A DNA stretch of 7,974 nucleotides from an uncultured Acetatifactor sp. (GTDB taxonomy: Bacteria > Bacillota > Clostridia > Lachnospirales > Lachnospiraceae): positions 74,666-82,639 of the forward strand of contig CAJTLR010000011.1 of assembly GCA_910577185.1 (NCBI GenBank), written 5' to 3'. Below are positions 1 to 6,621 of this stretch, piece by piece (the stretch's first letter is position 1; each line of letters starts with the position of its first letter). The position numbers were made by a program, and so were the translations under genes. The notes below the pieces were generated by a model. That model was not told the origin of the DNA. It was given only the letters and a program-made list of their open reading frames with translations, and made no database searches.

Positions 1-66
1 GCTCCGTTGTGCAATAATAAAGGAAAAGAATTTTGACAGATTTTAAACATAACGAGGTTAAAATAC

Positions 67-1386
67 ATGAGCGAGAATCGTAACTGGAACCATACCGGGG
101 AACAGATCAAAAGCGCCCTGGCCGATGCCCTGCAGAGCGGCGACTTTAAAAACCTGAACGATCTGGTTTCCCAGACAGTGACGGATGCCGTGAGCGAAAT
201 GGGAAAACACATTTCCCTGGGCATCAGGCCGGGAAACTCCCAGGATACTTACGGCGCCGGCACGGACAGCCCCGGGCAGGAAAATCAAACTTACGGCCAG
301 ACAGATATCCCCATATGGAAGATCCGCGCCCAGGAAAGGGAATGGAAAAAGCAACAGCAGCGCAGGCAGGAACTGCAGCAGCAGACACGGCGCAGAAATC
401 TTCCTTCTATCAAAATCAAAAAGGTCGGCCATGTATCCAATGTCCTTTACCAGGTATTCGGCGGAATCGGCCTGGGCATCACCGGTCTTGTAACCCTGAT
501 ACGGGTATTTGTCCTGCTGTCCGGTGAGACCACTTTCGGCGGATGGGTCGTCAATCTGTTATTCCTGACAGTTTTTTACGGCATGATACGTTTCGGCATC
601 GGCCAGAAAAAACGCCTGAAACGTGCCGAACGGTATCTCCAGCTCTGCGATTACCGGGTGTACGGACAGATTGAAAATCTGGCAAAGGGCACCGGAAAAA
701 GTGAGGGATATGTGATCCGGGATCTGGAAAAAATGCTGGCTCTGGGCATTTTCCCGGAAGGACATCTGGATCAGCAGAAAACCTGCTTTATGCTGAACGA
801 TGAGGTTTACAGACAATATCTGGAAGCCGAAAATAACCGGCGGATACGGGAACTGGAAAACCGGCGGGCGCTGGAGGACAGGCAACATTCCCAGGCTCCG
901 CAGCCTGCGCCGGAGGTATCCAGGGAACAGGCTTCCGAACTTCACACCATGGTATCGGAAGGCATGGAATATATCCGCAAGCTGCGGGATCTGAACGACC
1001 GCATCCCCGGCGAAGGGATTTCCGCCAAACTGTTCTGTCTGGAAAATCTGCTGAAAGATATTTTTGAAAGTGTTAAGGAGCATCCCGAACTCATGGAGCG
1101 GATGCACAAACTCATGAACTACTATCTCCCCACCACCCTGAAGCTGGTGGAATCCTATGAAACATTTGACCGCATCAGCGCCCCGGGGGAGGATATCATC
1201 AAGGCCAAGGCGGAGATAGAGAACACCCTGGATACTATCAACCAGGCTTTCCGGGAACTTTTAAATAATTTGTTCCGGGACACCGTATTTGACGTGACCA
1301 CGGATGCCCAGGTCCTGAAGACCATGCTGGCCAAGGAAGGCCTGACCCGGGAGATGGACTTTGCGGCCTTTGGCAAAGAATCCTGA
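67..1386 (+). CDS. XpaC-like 5-bromo-4-chloroindolyl phosphate hydrolysis family protein
   Basis: A 439-residue membrane protein of the XpaC family. The name comes from a Bacillus phenotype (XP hydrolysis); no enzymatic role is established for the family. An N-terminal polar region (1-85) is followed by a Gln/Arg-rich basic stretch (86-120). Two membrane segments lie at about 126-151 and 158-179, and a basic KKRLKR motif follows the second. Residues 180-250 read as a winged-helix-like or linker region, and a charged helix covers 250-275. The helical XpaC domain lies at about 287-430, with the sequence MNYYLPTTLKLVESYETFD at 350-368 as the family signature. It is about twice as long as Bacillus XpaC (about 200 residues) because of the N-terminal and membrane part. 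The start is supported by GAGG at 54-57, nine bases upstream. A telA-like gene follows 75 bases downstream on the same strand, the usual pairing, so joint action at the membrane is inferred. Family call firm; function uncertain. Confidence 0.88.
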   Translation: MSENRNWNHTGEQIKSALADALQSGDFKNLNDLVSQTVTDAVSEMGKHISLGIRPGNSQDTYGAGTDSPGQENQTYGQTDIPIWKIRAQEREWKKQQQRRQELQQQTRRRNLPSIKIKKVGHVSNVLYQVFGGIGLGITGLVTLIRVFVLLSGETTFGGWVVNLLFLTVFYGMIRFGIGQKKRLKRAERYLQLCDYRVYGQIENLAKGTGKSEGYVIRDLEKMLALGIFPEGHLDQQKTCFMLNDEVYRQYLEAENNRRIRELENRRALEDRQHSQAPQPAPEVSREQASELHTMVSEGMEYIRKLRDLNDRIPGEGISAKLFCLENLLKDIFESVKEHPELMERMHKLMNYYLPTTLKLVESYETFDRISAPGEDIIKAKAEIENTLDTINQAFRELLNNLFRDTVFDVTTDAQVLKTMLAKEGLTREMDFAAFGKES

Positions 1387-1448
1387 CCACACACAGTCCT
1401 TTGGGAGTTTTGGTACATACCCATTACTTCATCACCAAATATATAAAT

Positions 1449-1453
1449 GGAGG
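1449..1453 (+). promoter_or_regulatory. Ribosome binding site of the telA-like gene
   Basis: GGAGG eight bases before ATG 1462. It excludes the upstream in-frame ATG at 1447, which the motif almost overlaps. Confidence 0.8.
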
Positions 1454-1461
1454 AACAGCAA

Positions 1462-2619
1462 ATGAGTGATAATTTAGATGAAATGTTAAAGGAAGCACCT
1501 TCCCTGACCTTTGAACCCTTCGGGGCGGCAGCGGAGCCTGCACAGACACCCACGGTAAAAGAAGAAGAAACCAAGGTTCCCGAAGTGGTGCTGACCCCTC
1601 AGGAACAGAAAATGGTGGATGATTTTGCCGCCCAGATCGATATCACCAACACACAGCTGGTCATGCAGTACGGCGCCGGCAGCCAGAAAAAAATTGCGGA
1701 TTTCTCGGAAAATGCCCTGAACAATGTGCGCACCAAGGATATGGGTGAAATCGGGCAGATGCTGGCGGGAGTGGTAGCGGAGCTGAAAGATTTCAACGAA
1801 GAAGAAGAAAAGGGTATTCTGGGATTTTTCCGGAAAGGTACAAGCAAACTGGATAATCTCAAGATAAAGTACGACAAGGCGGAAGGCAATATCAACCGGA
1901 TCTGTAAAGTGATGGAAGATCATCAGGTGACCCTGCTCAAAGACGCCGCCATGCTGGACAAAATGTATGAGCTGAACCTGAATTACTTCAAGGAACTGTC
2001 CATGTACATCCTGGCCGGCAAGCAGAAGCTGGAGCAGGCCCGCACGGTGGAACTTCCCAAACTCCTGGCAAAGGCAGAACAAAGCGGACTGCCGGAGGAT
2101 ACCCAGGCGGCAAACGATTACGCGTCCATGTGTGAACGTTTTGAGAAAAAGATTTATGACCTGGAGCTGACCCGGACCATCTCCATGCAGATGGCTCCCC
2201 AGATCCGTCTGATCCAGAGCAATGACACCGCCATGTCGGAAAAAATACAGTCCACGCTTGTCAATACCATTCCCCTGTGGAAAAGCCAAATGGTGATCGC
2301 CATTGGTTTAAACCACTCCTCCGAAGCTGCCAGGGCCCAGAAAGAAGTGACTGACATGACCAATGCCCTTCTGAAGAAAAATGCGGAAACCCTCAAAATT
2401 GCCACCATCGAGACAGCCAGGGAAAGCGAACGCGGTATTGTGGATATTGAGACCCTCACCGCCACCAACAAAACCCTGATCAGCACTCTGGATGAAGTCA
2501 TGAAAATTCAGGAAGACGGGCGGGCCAAGAGACGCAGCGCCGAGCAGGAACTGGTACGGATCGAGGATGAAATGCGCCAGAAACTGTTGTCGGTCAGCCG
2601 CAGTTCCGGCAGAATGTAA
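1462..2619 (+). CDS. TelA-family toxic anion resistance protein
   Basis: A 385-residue, highly charged, mostly alpha-helical cytoplasmic protein of the TelA/KlaA/YaaN family, whose members are associated with resistance to tellurite and other toxic anions and with envelope stress. The acidic N-terminus (1-45) looks disordered. The family core starts near TPQEQKMVDDFAAQIDI (45-61). A GFFRKGTSKLDNLKIKYDKA block (121-140) and the segment around LDKMYELNLNYFKELSMYI (165-183) match the conserved centre of the family, and coiled-coil helices run to the C-terminus. Length agrees with the family (about 380). An in-frame ATG at 1447 lies upstream, but GGAGG at 1449-1453 sits eight bases before the ATG at 1462, which decides the start. 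There is no signal peptide or membrane segment. It lies directly behind the xpaC-like gene and before a hairpin terminator, so the two are probably one transcript. The resistance role is family knowledge and is not shown by the sequence. Confidence 0.93.
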   Translation: MSDNLDEMLKEAPSLTFEPFGAAAEPAQTPTVKEEETKVPEVVLTPQEQKMVDDFAAQIDITNTQLVMQYGAGSQKKIADFSENALNNVRTKDMGEIGQMLAGVVAELKDFNEEEEKGILGFFRKGTSKLDNLKIKYDKAEGNINRICKVMEDHQVTLLKDAAMLDKMYELNLNYFKELSMYILAGKQKLEQARTVELPKLLAKAEQSGLPEDTQAANDYASMCERFEKKIYDLELTRTISMQMAPQIRLIQSNDTAMSEKIQSTLVNTIPLWKSQMVIAIGLNHSSEAARAQKEVTDMTNALLKKNAETLKIATIETARESERGIVDIETLTATNKTLISTLDEVMKIQEDGRAKRRSAEQELVRIEDEMRQKLLSVSRSSGRM

Positions 2620-2651
2620 CATACTGTTTCCCTTCTGTTTTGTACACAAAC

Positions 2652-2690
2652 GACCCGGGAGCGCTGGCCGCCCCGGGTCTGTCCTTTTCC
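2652..2690 (+). terminator. Intrinsic terminator after the xpaC-telA pair
   Basis: A perfect 8-bp stem GACCCGGG (2652-2659) / CCCGGGTC (2672-2679) with further GC pairing possible inside the 12-base loop. It is followed by a T-rich but interrupted tail (CTGTCCTTTTCC, then more T-rich DNA to 2715). It begins 33 bases after the telA-like stop and separates this operon from the convergent minus-strand regulator. Confidence 0.7.
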
Positions 2691-2715
2691 GGTAATTATT
2701 TTTCTTTTCTTTCCG

Positions 2716-2910
2716 TTATTCTACCGTGAAGACTTCTTCAATTGTGACATGAAATGCCTTTGCAATATTCCACGCCAGGGCCAATGAGGGATTGTATCTG
2801 CCTTTTTCAAGGTTCCCTATGGTTTCTCTGCGCACACCCACCAGCTTTGCCAGATCCTCCTGTTTCATGTCATATCTGGCCCGGTACTCTTTCATCCTAT
2901 TTTTTATCAT
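2716..2910 (-). CDS. Small XRE-family helix-turn-helix regulator
   Basis: A 64-residue, single-domain Cro/C1 (HTH_3) type DNA-binding protein. From ATG 2910 it reads MIKNRMKEYRARYDMKQEDL and then the core: helix 2 at QEDLAKLVGV, recognition helix around RRETIGNLEKGRYNPS, and helices 4-5 at LALAWNIAKAFHVTIEEVF. These fill the whole HTH fold, with nothing added for ligand or partner binding. The frame remains open upstream to an ATG at 3021, but those 37 residues are low in coding character and the family normally starts about here, so I chose 2910. No clear ribosome binding site is seen (only a GGGGG run about nine bases upstream), so the start is the weaker part of the call. The likely role is dimeric operator binding and autoregulation. 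The nearest same-strand gene is the mini-kinase 175 bases upstream; targets are unknown. Confidence 0.85.
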   Translation of the reverse strand: MIKNRMKEYRARYDMKQEDLAKLVGVRRETIGNLEKGRYNPSLALAWNIAKAFHVTIEEVFTVE

Positions 2911-3085
2911 GCTCAAGCCCCCAGCTTTCCTTAAATTTGTCATATCCGGCAAAAAACATGTACCGCTGCGAAAACGCCCCATCAGAAGCAGACTTCTACA
3001 AAGCCGCAGTATTTCCGGCATGCCTGTCTACAAAGAAACCTTATCATCTCCCGGGAAAAAACACAAAACATATTTTCAGAATCTG

Positions 3086-3622
3086 TCATGAATGTTGTTT
3101 CACATATTGCAGGAACTCAGGAGTTTTTGACCAATATCGAATGCCCCAATTTTCAAAATTCCATTCGTCCATGTATTCATTGCACTCAAAGTCAATATAA
3201 TAAATTTCTCCATTCTGTACCACAAAATTTGTGGGAAAATAATCTATGTTTGTGCGGGCAGCATATAGCAAATCGCACATACCGCGCAACTGGTCAACAT
3301 AGACTGGTTTCATCTTATCCTGCAGAACCAACTCGTAAATGGTATCACCGTCAACATACTCTTTCAAAATACGCTCATTTTTTATATCAACATCTATCAT
3401 GGCAGGAATTTTTATCCCGATTTTTTTCAGTCGGTGGTAATCGTTTATTTCTGCCTGAATCTTATTTCCAAACTGGTAAAAATCACAAGGTTCATGGTGA
3501 ATTTGCTTTAAAACATATCTTTGTGTTCCATCGGTTGCCAGATAAGAATACCCGCCTTTTCCCTTTCCTAATAATTTAAGTATTTCATACTCTTTTTCGT
3601 TTACAGCCATTTTCCTGTCCAT
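3086..3622 (-). CDS. Minimal RIO/Bud32-like serine/threonine kinase homologue
   Basis: A 178-residue protein with the core of a protein-kinase-like fold. A glycine-rich loop LGKGKGGYSYLA lies at 18-29 and the ATP-lysine is K39 in YVLKQI. E58 is the probable alpha-C glutamate. The hinge-like segment is LKEYVDGDTI (86-95). The catalytic loop is NIDYFPTNFVV (125-135), with D127 in place of the HRD aspartate and N132 as metal ligand. The DFG equivalent is IDFE (143-146) with D144. The chain ends only about 32 residues after IDFE, so the usual activation segment and most of the C-lobe are missing, as in RIO, Bud32 and WaaP-like kinases. All key catalytic residues are present, so activity is plausible; the substrate is unknown. 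An alternative start is M5. GGGGA eight bases before ATG 3622 favours the longer form. The gene is more A+T-rich than the flanking operons, which could reflect recent acquisition. Confidence 0.75.
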   Translation of the reverse strand: MDRKMAVNEKEYEILKLLGKGKGGYSYLATDGTQRYVLKQIHHEPCDFYQFGNKIQAEINDYHRLKKIGIKIPAMIDVDIKNERILKEYVDGDTIYELVLQDKMKPVYVDQLRGMCDLLYAARTNIDYFPTNFVVQNGEIYYIDFECNEYMDEWNFENWGIRYWSKTPEFLQYVKQHS

Positions 3623-4115
3623 AGCAATCTTCCCCGCAAAACAATGATATGGTCAGCATCATATCTACTGCCGTTTTACAAGTCTGCCTCCCTGTGTCAG
3701 CTTATGTCACATACTTTTTATCTGTCTGTATAGTCTTTTGCACTGGTACATCCGCTTTCCGGCATGCGCAGCATCCCACAGATATTCAGCCCTTCACCAC
3801 AGTACTTGTCTGACATAAATCCTGCATACCTCTTATGGAATCTGTTTTTGCTTCCATACCGAAATATATTGTCACTTTTATTATCGGAAATCTGTATGTA
3901 AAATCTTATACATTTATCCTCGGATACAGATTTTTTATAAGTTTTCCTTCCGCCTTCCATATAATCAGGCAGCGAAAACGGTAATTTTCCGTGTGGCAGA
4001 TTTACGCGGAACCCGCAGATGACAAAAGCAGATTCCTCCTGTGATTCACAGCAGAACCGCCGCACAAAAACACGTCATGCGGCAGCTCCATTGCAGCTTC
4101 TTCTGAACAATTCGC
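3623..4115. other. Intergenic stretch with a doubtful 115-codon minus-strand ORF
   Basis: About 490 bases without a convincing gene. A minus-strand frame at 3718-4065 is open for 115 codons, but it begins with GTG, has no ribosome binding site at the proper distance, has an irregular Cys-rich composition, and resembles no family I recognise. A good AGGAGG (minus strand, 4035-4040) lies inside it but is not followed by a start codon in that frame. The middle part (about 3840-3960) is A+T-rich like the adjacent kinase gene. It may be decayed coding DNA or simple spacer. Confidence 0.4.
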
Positions 4116-4134
4116 GGGGCAGGGCGGCTGCCCC
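4116..4134 (-). terminator. Hairpin right after the sigma/anti-sigma operon
   Basis: A perfect 7-bp GC-rich stem GGGGCAG (4116-4122) / CTGCCCC (4128-4134) with a 5-base loop, starting three bases past the stop codon of the minus-strand membrane protein gene. In the direction of transcription no clear U-run follows (GCGAATTGTTC), so it may be a weak terminator or an mRNA 3'-end stabiliser. Confidence 0.45.
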
Positions 4135-4136
4135 TC

Positions 4137-5414
4137 TCAGTTAAATTCGCCCTTCCACACAGGCATATTGGTAAGGTATTCCTGCCGTACGGCGGGAACA
4201 TAGTAAGCACCGTAATCTTTCAGACCGTCCTCCCATTCCATTTCAGGCAGTTCTACATAAAATCGGTAATAGGGCATATAGTATTCCTCGTATTTTCCAC
4301 TCCGGTATACCAGTTCTGTTTTGGCGATATATTTCTGACCCGGCATTTCGCAGGGGACAGTGGTGATATAATTTCCTTTCAGCAGCAGCTCTGTGGCTTC
4401 TTCCTCGGAGATTATGGGGTAATCCCCTGCCTTGTGGGACAAATCCGGCCGGAAGACCCTGGCCATGTTAAGCCGCCCCTCATCATCACAATAGAAAGCG
4501 ACCTGGTAAAACTGATAGTTGAGAATCCGCTCCGTGAGACTTTCGGCTGCGTTGAAAAATGCAATATGATACATCTGCTGGCGATAGATGTTATAGTCTC
4601 CGCCGTGTATGTTTATCAGGGGTTCGTCCATATTTATCAGATCAGAATACGTTTCCTGCAGATATTCAGCCACCGCCAGGGTATCTTCATAGGAGGAATA
4701 ATGGGAAAAATGGCAGTCTTCGGGGAGTGAGATGGCAGGTTCGAAAGTGATGGTGGCAGTCATGGATATATCCACTTCTATTTTGATATTATTTTCCTGC
4801 GCCACAAGCTCTGTGGGATTGAAATATCCCTCGGGAACCTTGCCTTCAAACTTTTCTGTAATAATGGCCCGCTCCTCGTCATCCGGAGCATTGTCTTTCA
4901 CTTCCAGAGTATCGGTATCCATATGGAGCCGTTCTGCAATTTCCAGCAGAAACGCTTCCATGGCCTCAAAATCTGTACCGGATACAAGAAAATCCGTATC
5001 ATGGGACAGCGTGTTCCGATAGACCGGCAGCGTGGATAATTCCCAGGTTTTATCCCAGGGATTGGCATTGGTCAGATCGGATATGTCATAAGCCATATAG
5101 CCTTCATAGCCCATGCTTTCGTAGCTGTTCTCAGAGACAGTGAGCATGGGAAGGCCGGCCTCGCCGTTCTCTGCCCCATGCCCGGATGAATGAGGGCCGG
5201 AGCTGTCCGGAAAGCCGCCGGAAAGCACAGCCGGAAGAAACCGGATCCCCGCTGACACAAGCAGAATGGCACATGCTGCCGGTGCTGCCCATTTAAGCCA
5301 TGTGATTTTGCCGCCGGTTTTCCCGGCAGGTGCCGCTTCCGCGATATATTTTTCGTCCACCTCTCCCAGTGCATTCAAAATACGTTCCTCTCTTGAAATA
5401 TTTTCTTTTTTCAT
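4137..5414 (-). CDS. Membrane-anchored partner of the ECF sigma factor, probable anti-sigma factor
   Basis: A 425-residue single-pass membrane protein. A short cytoplasmic N-terminus (1-37) carries the motif ERILNALGEVDEKYIAEA, the stretch often seen in Lachnospiraceae proteins encoded behind ECF sigma genes and presumed to hold the sigma factor. A basic segment and one transmembrane helix (about 40-64) follow, then a low-complexity Ser/Gly/His linker (66-87). The rest is a large extracytoplasmic domain of about 335 residues, rich in Tyr and acidic residues (for example MGYEGYMAYDISDL at 101-114). I recognise no named domain there. There are no zinc-finger HxxxCxxC residues, so it is not a ZAS-type anti-sigma factor. 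Its ATG overlaps the TGA of the sigma gene (ATGA, 5411-5414), implying translational coupling and balanced production. Expected role: sequester the sigma factor at the membrane and release it on an outside signal. The role is inferred from context and topology. Confidence 0.72.
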   Translation of the reverse strand: MKKENISREERILNALGEVDEKYIAEAAPAGKTGGKITWLKWAAPAACAILLVSAGIRFLPAVLSGGFPDSSGPHSSGHGAENGEAGLPMLTVSENSYESMGYEGYMAYDISDLTNANPWDKTWELSTLPVYRNTLSHDTDFLVSGTDFEAMEAFLLEIAERLHMDTDTLEVKDNAPDDEERAIITEKFEGKVPEGYFNPTELVAQENNIKIEVDISMTATITFEPAISLPEDCHFSHYSSYEDTLAVAEYLQETYSDLINMDEPLINIHGGDYNIYRQQMYHIAFFNAAESLTERILNYQFYQVAFYCDDEGRLNMARVFRPDLSHKAGDYPIISEEEATELLLKGNYITTVPCEMPGQKYIAKTELVYRSGKYEEYYMPYYRFYVELPEMEWEDGLKDYGAYYVPAVRQEYLTNMPVWKGEFN

Positions 5415-5971
5415 AAGCCGACACCTTCTTTCTCCAAAAGGGCTTTGAGTTGGTTTCGTGACCGAAGCAGCGTCATTTTTACTTTGCTTTCGCCGATATG
5501 CAGATCATCCGCGATTTCCCTGACAGAACACAGATACCAGTATCGCCGCATGAAAATAGTTCTTGTTTCCGCACCCAGGGAAGCCAGAAAACGGTTCAGA
5601 ATGTCCGTCAGGGTCATCTCTTCCACAATCTGTTCCACGGAACCGGCGGCCGGAACACACTCCTGCAGCTCGTCCAATGCCAGCGTTATCTGCCCGCTGC
5701 CCCGCTTTTCGGCATTGCAATGCTGATATCTGTTCAGGGACAGATGGCGGGTGATTTTGCCCAGAAAAGCGGATAATCGTCCGGGACGATGCGGCGGCAT
5801 GCTGTTCCATGCCTTCAGCCAGGTTTCACTGACGCATTCTTCGCTGTCCTCAGCGTTGTGCAGTATGTTGTACGCGATAAAGTGACAGTATCTTCCATAT
5901 TTTCTCATGCTTTCCGAGATCGCGCTTTCCGAACGCGCCCAATATAAATCCAGAATCTGTTTATCGTCCAT
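5411..5971 (-). CDS. ECF-type RNA polymerase sigma-70 family factor
   Basis: A 186-residue two-domain sigma factor. Region 2 covers about 10-80: the region 2.2-like helix contains EDSEECVSETWLKAW (41-55), which binds the core polymerase clamp, and LSAFLGKITRHLSLNRY (66-82) covers 2.3-2.4, which melts and reads the -10. A non-conserved linker follows (85-115). Region 4 lies at 117-182, with LASLGAETRTIFMRRYWY and the -35-reading HTH SVREIADDLHIGESKVKMTLLRSRNQL split over 149-175. There is no region 1.1 or 3, as is typical of the ECF group, and the length is normal. The start at ATG 5971 is fixed by AAGGAG at 5978-5983, six bases upstream. The last four bases overlap the start of the downstream membrane protein, its probable anti-sigma factor. 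Such pairs usually autoregulate their own promoter; target genes cannot be read from this window. Confidence 0.93.
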   Translation of the reverse strand: MDDKQILDLYWARSESAISESMRKYGRYCHFIAYNILHNAEDSEECVSETWLKAWNSMPPHRPGRLSAFLGKITRHLSLNRYQHCNAEKRGSGQITLALDELQECVPAAGSVEQIVEEMTLTDILNRFLASLGAETRTIFMRRYWYLCSVREIADDLHIGESKVKMTLLRSRNQLKALLEKEGVGL

Positions 5972-5977
5972 GGGATT

Positions 5978-5983
5978 CTCCTT
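5978..5983 (-). promoter_or_regulatory. Ribosome binding site of the ECF sigma gene
   Basis: AAGGAG on the minus strand, six bases before ATG 5971. It fixes the start and rules out longer versions of the sigma factor. Confidence 0.8.
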
Positions 5984-6021
5984 TCCGCAGGGCAGCAGAA
6001 ACTTACAAAAAACGTGCTTCT

Positions 6022-6027
6022 ATTATA
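6022..6027 (-). promoter_or_regulatory. Possible -10 box of the sigma operon
   Basis: A perfect TATAAT on the minus strand, about 50 bases before the sigma start codon. At a 17-base spacing the -35 position reads GGAAGA rather than TTGACA. The GGAA core is reminiscent of ECF -35 elements, although TATAAT is not an ECF -10. Either a housekeeping promoter with a poor -35 or a mixed one; the motif alone is weak evidence. Confidence 0.35.
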
Positions 6028-6144
6028 ATACACAGCAAACAGACTCTTCCGGTCACATTTTTTATGATATTTGTGAAAAAATTTATATCCTTTCTGCACG
6101 ATGTTCCTGCGGAGATGCCGGAATTTCCCGCTGGAGAACACCAC

Positions 6145-6269
6145 CGCTGCTCTCGCAGCCCTCCCCGCTTCTTTTACCTTTTCCACCCCCGGGTCAGCCT
6201 GCTTTTCCTTTACACTTTCTGGATAGTCAGTTCAAACTCATCATAGTTTCCATTTATCTGCATTACCAT
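6145..6269 (-). pseudogene. Frameshifted 5' remnant of an unknown gene, or a 19-codon peptide ORF
   Basis: From ATG 6269 the minus strand reads MVMQINGNYDEFELTIQKV and then TAA at 6210-6212. Initiation is well supported by AAGGAGG nine bases upstream. Directly after the Gln codon, the frame offset by one base reads ESVKEKQADPGVEKVKEAG and continues with charged, protein-like sequence to about 6145. One extra G at that point would join the two into a single hydrophilic N-terminus. This is what a single-base deletion in a real gene would look like. Further on, the second frame turns into non-coding sequence running into the sigma promoter and leader, so the 3' part of the gene is absent as well. 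I do not recognise the family, although starts of the MQINGNY type feel familiar from Lachnospiraceae hypothetical proteins. The alternative is a real 19-residue peptide or upstream leader ORF for the sigma operon, which lies 240 bases downstream on the same strand. Confidence 0.5.
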
Positions 6270-6278
6270 AAATATGTT

Positions 6279-6285
6279 CCTCCTT
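6279..6285 (-). promoter_or_regulatory. Strong Shine-Dalgarno before the 19-codon ORF
   Basis: AAGGAGG on the minus strand with a nine-base spacer to ATG 6269, closer to consensus than the ribosome binding sites of most full genes here. It is the main reason to believe this short frame is or was translated. Confidence 0.65.
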
Positions 6286-6451
6286 GCATTTCAGATTGTC
6301 AAGGGACCTCTTGGCAGTCGCCTTACCCCGCCTTTACAGGCAAACCTCCTTTTCCTTTTTTCGGCTGAAAAACAAAATATGTTAATCCATTTGCTGCAGG
6401 ATACTTTCCGAATGCCATGAAATGACCGACAGGACATGGAGAACAAGTATT
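6286..6451. other. Spacer without a recognisable gene
   Basis: No convincing coding frame on either strand. The minus strand carries an orphan AAAGGAGG (6345-6352) with no start codon at a usable distance. It also has TTGACA (6297-6302) without a -10 placed to serve the 19-codon ORF. The minus-strand frame at 6323-6514 is open for 63 codons, but it runs through the A-tract and promoter of the tRNA unit and is considered chance. Confidence 0.4.
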
Positions 6452-6501
6452 AAAAAAAGCCTTAAAAAAGCTTAAAAAAAGATATCGCAAAAACTTAAAA
6501 A
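6452..6501 (+). promoter_or_regulatory. Phased A-tracts upstream of the tRNA promoter (UP-element or curved DNA)
   Basis: Five A-tracts at 6452-6458, 6464-6469, 6474-6480, 6489-6493 and 6497-6501. The first three centres are about 11 bases apart, close to the helical repeat, so the DNA is expected to bend. The array ends seven bases before the -35 box at 6508, where an UP element that binds the polymerase alpha C-terminal domain would lie. Such A-rich upstream DNA is typical of strong stable-RNA promoters. Confidence 0.5.
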
Positions 6502-6507
6502 TTTCTC

Positions 6508-6536
6508 TTGCCAAATGTGGGTGTTTGTGGTAATAT
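6508..6536 (+). promoter_or_regulatory. Near-consensus SigA promoter of the tRNA-Glu/tRNA-Cys unit
   Basis: TTGCCA (6508-6513), a 17-base spacer, then TAATAT (6531-6536) with TGG directly before it, an extended -10. It points toward the tRNA genes and would start RNA near 6543, giving a leader of about 125 bases. Preceding A-tracts strengthen the call. With such a long leader, an independent small RNA is possible but not supported by visible structure. Confidence 0.68.
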
Positions 6537-6621
6537 ATTCTTCGTCAGGTTGTTAGGGTATGCTTGAAAGTTAGTTGTTTATATTTCATTTAAAATTACC
6601 GGCATTGACCGGGTCGTACCG

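Noticed and set aside
33..64. TTGACA (33-38) as promoter of the xpaC-like gene
   Set aside because: No -10 box at 16-18 bases; the best A/T match (TAAAAT, 59-64) is 20 bases away and overlaps the start region.
1486..2289. Long minus-strand ORF opposite the telA-like gene
   Set aside because: Composition (Phe, His, Gln, Leu-rich) is that of a reverse-frame shadow of a highly charged helical protein; the plus-strand gene has clear family motifs.
2995..3035. Direct repeat TCTACAAAG at 2995-3003 and 3027-3035
   Set aside because: Nine bases only, no symmetry and no promoter near it; not distinguishable from chance.
3718..4065. Minus-strand ORF of 115 codons
   Set aside because: GTG start without a usable ribosome binding site, irregular Cys-rich composition and no recognisable family; kept only as a remark on the intergenic stretch.
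6279..6302. TTGACA (minus strand, 6297-6302) as promoter of the 19-codon ORF
   Set aside because: A matching -10 would fall on the ribosome binding site and the RNA would begin at or after the ATG.
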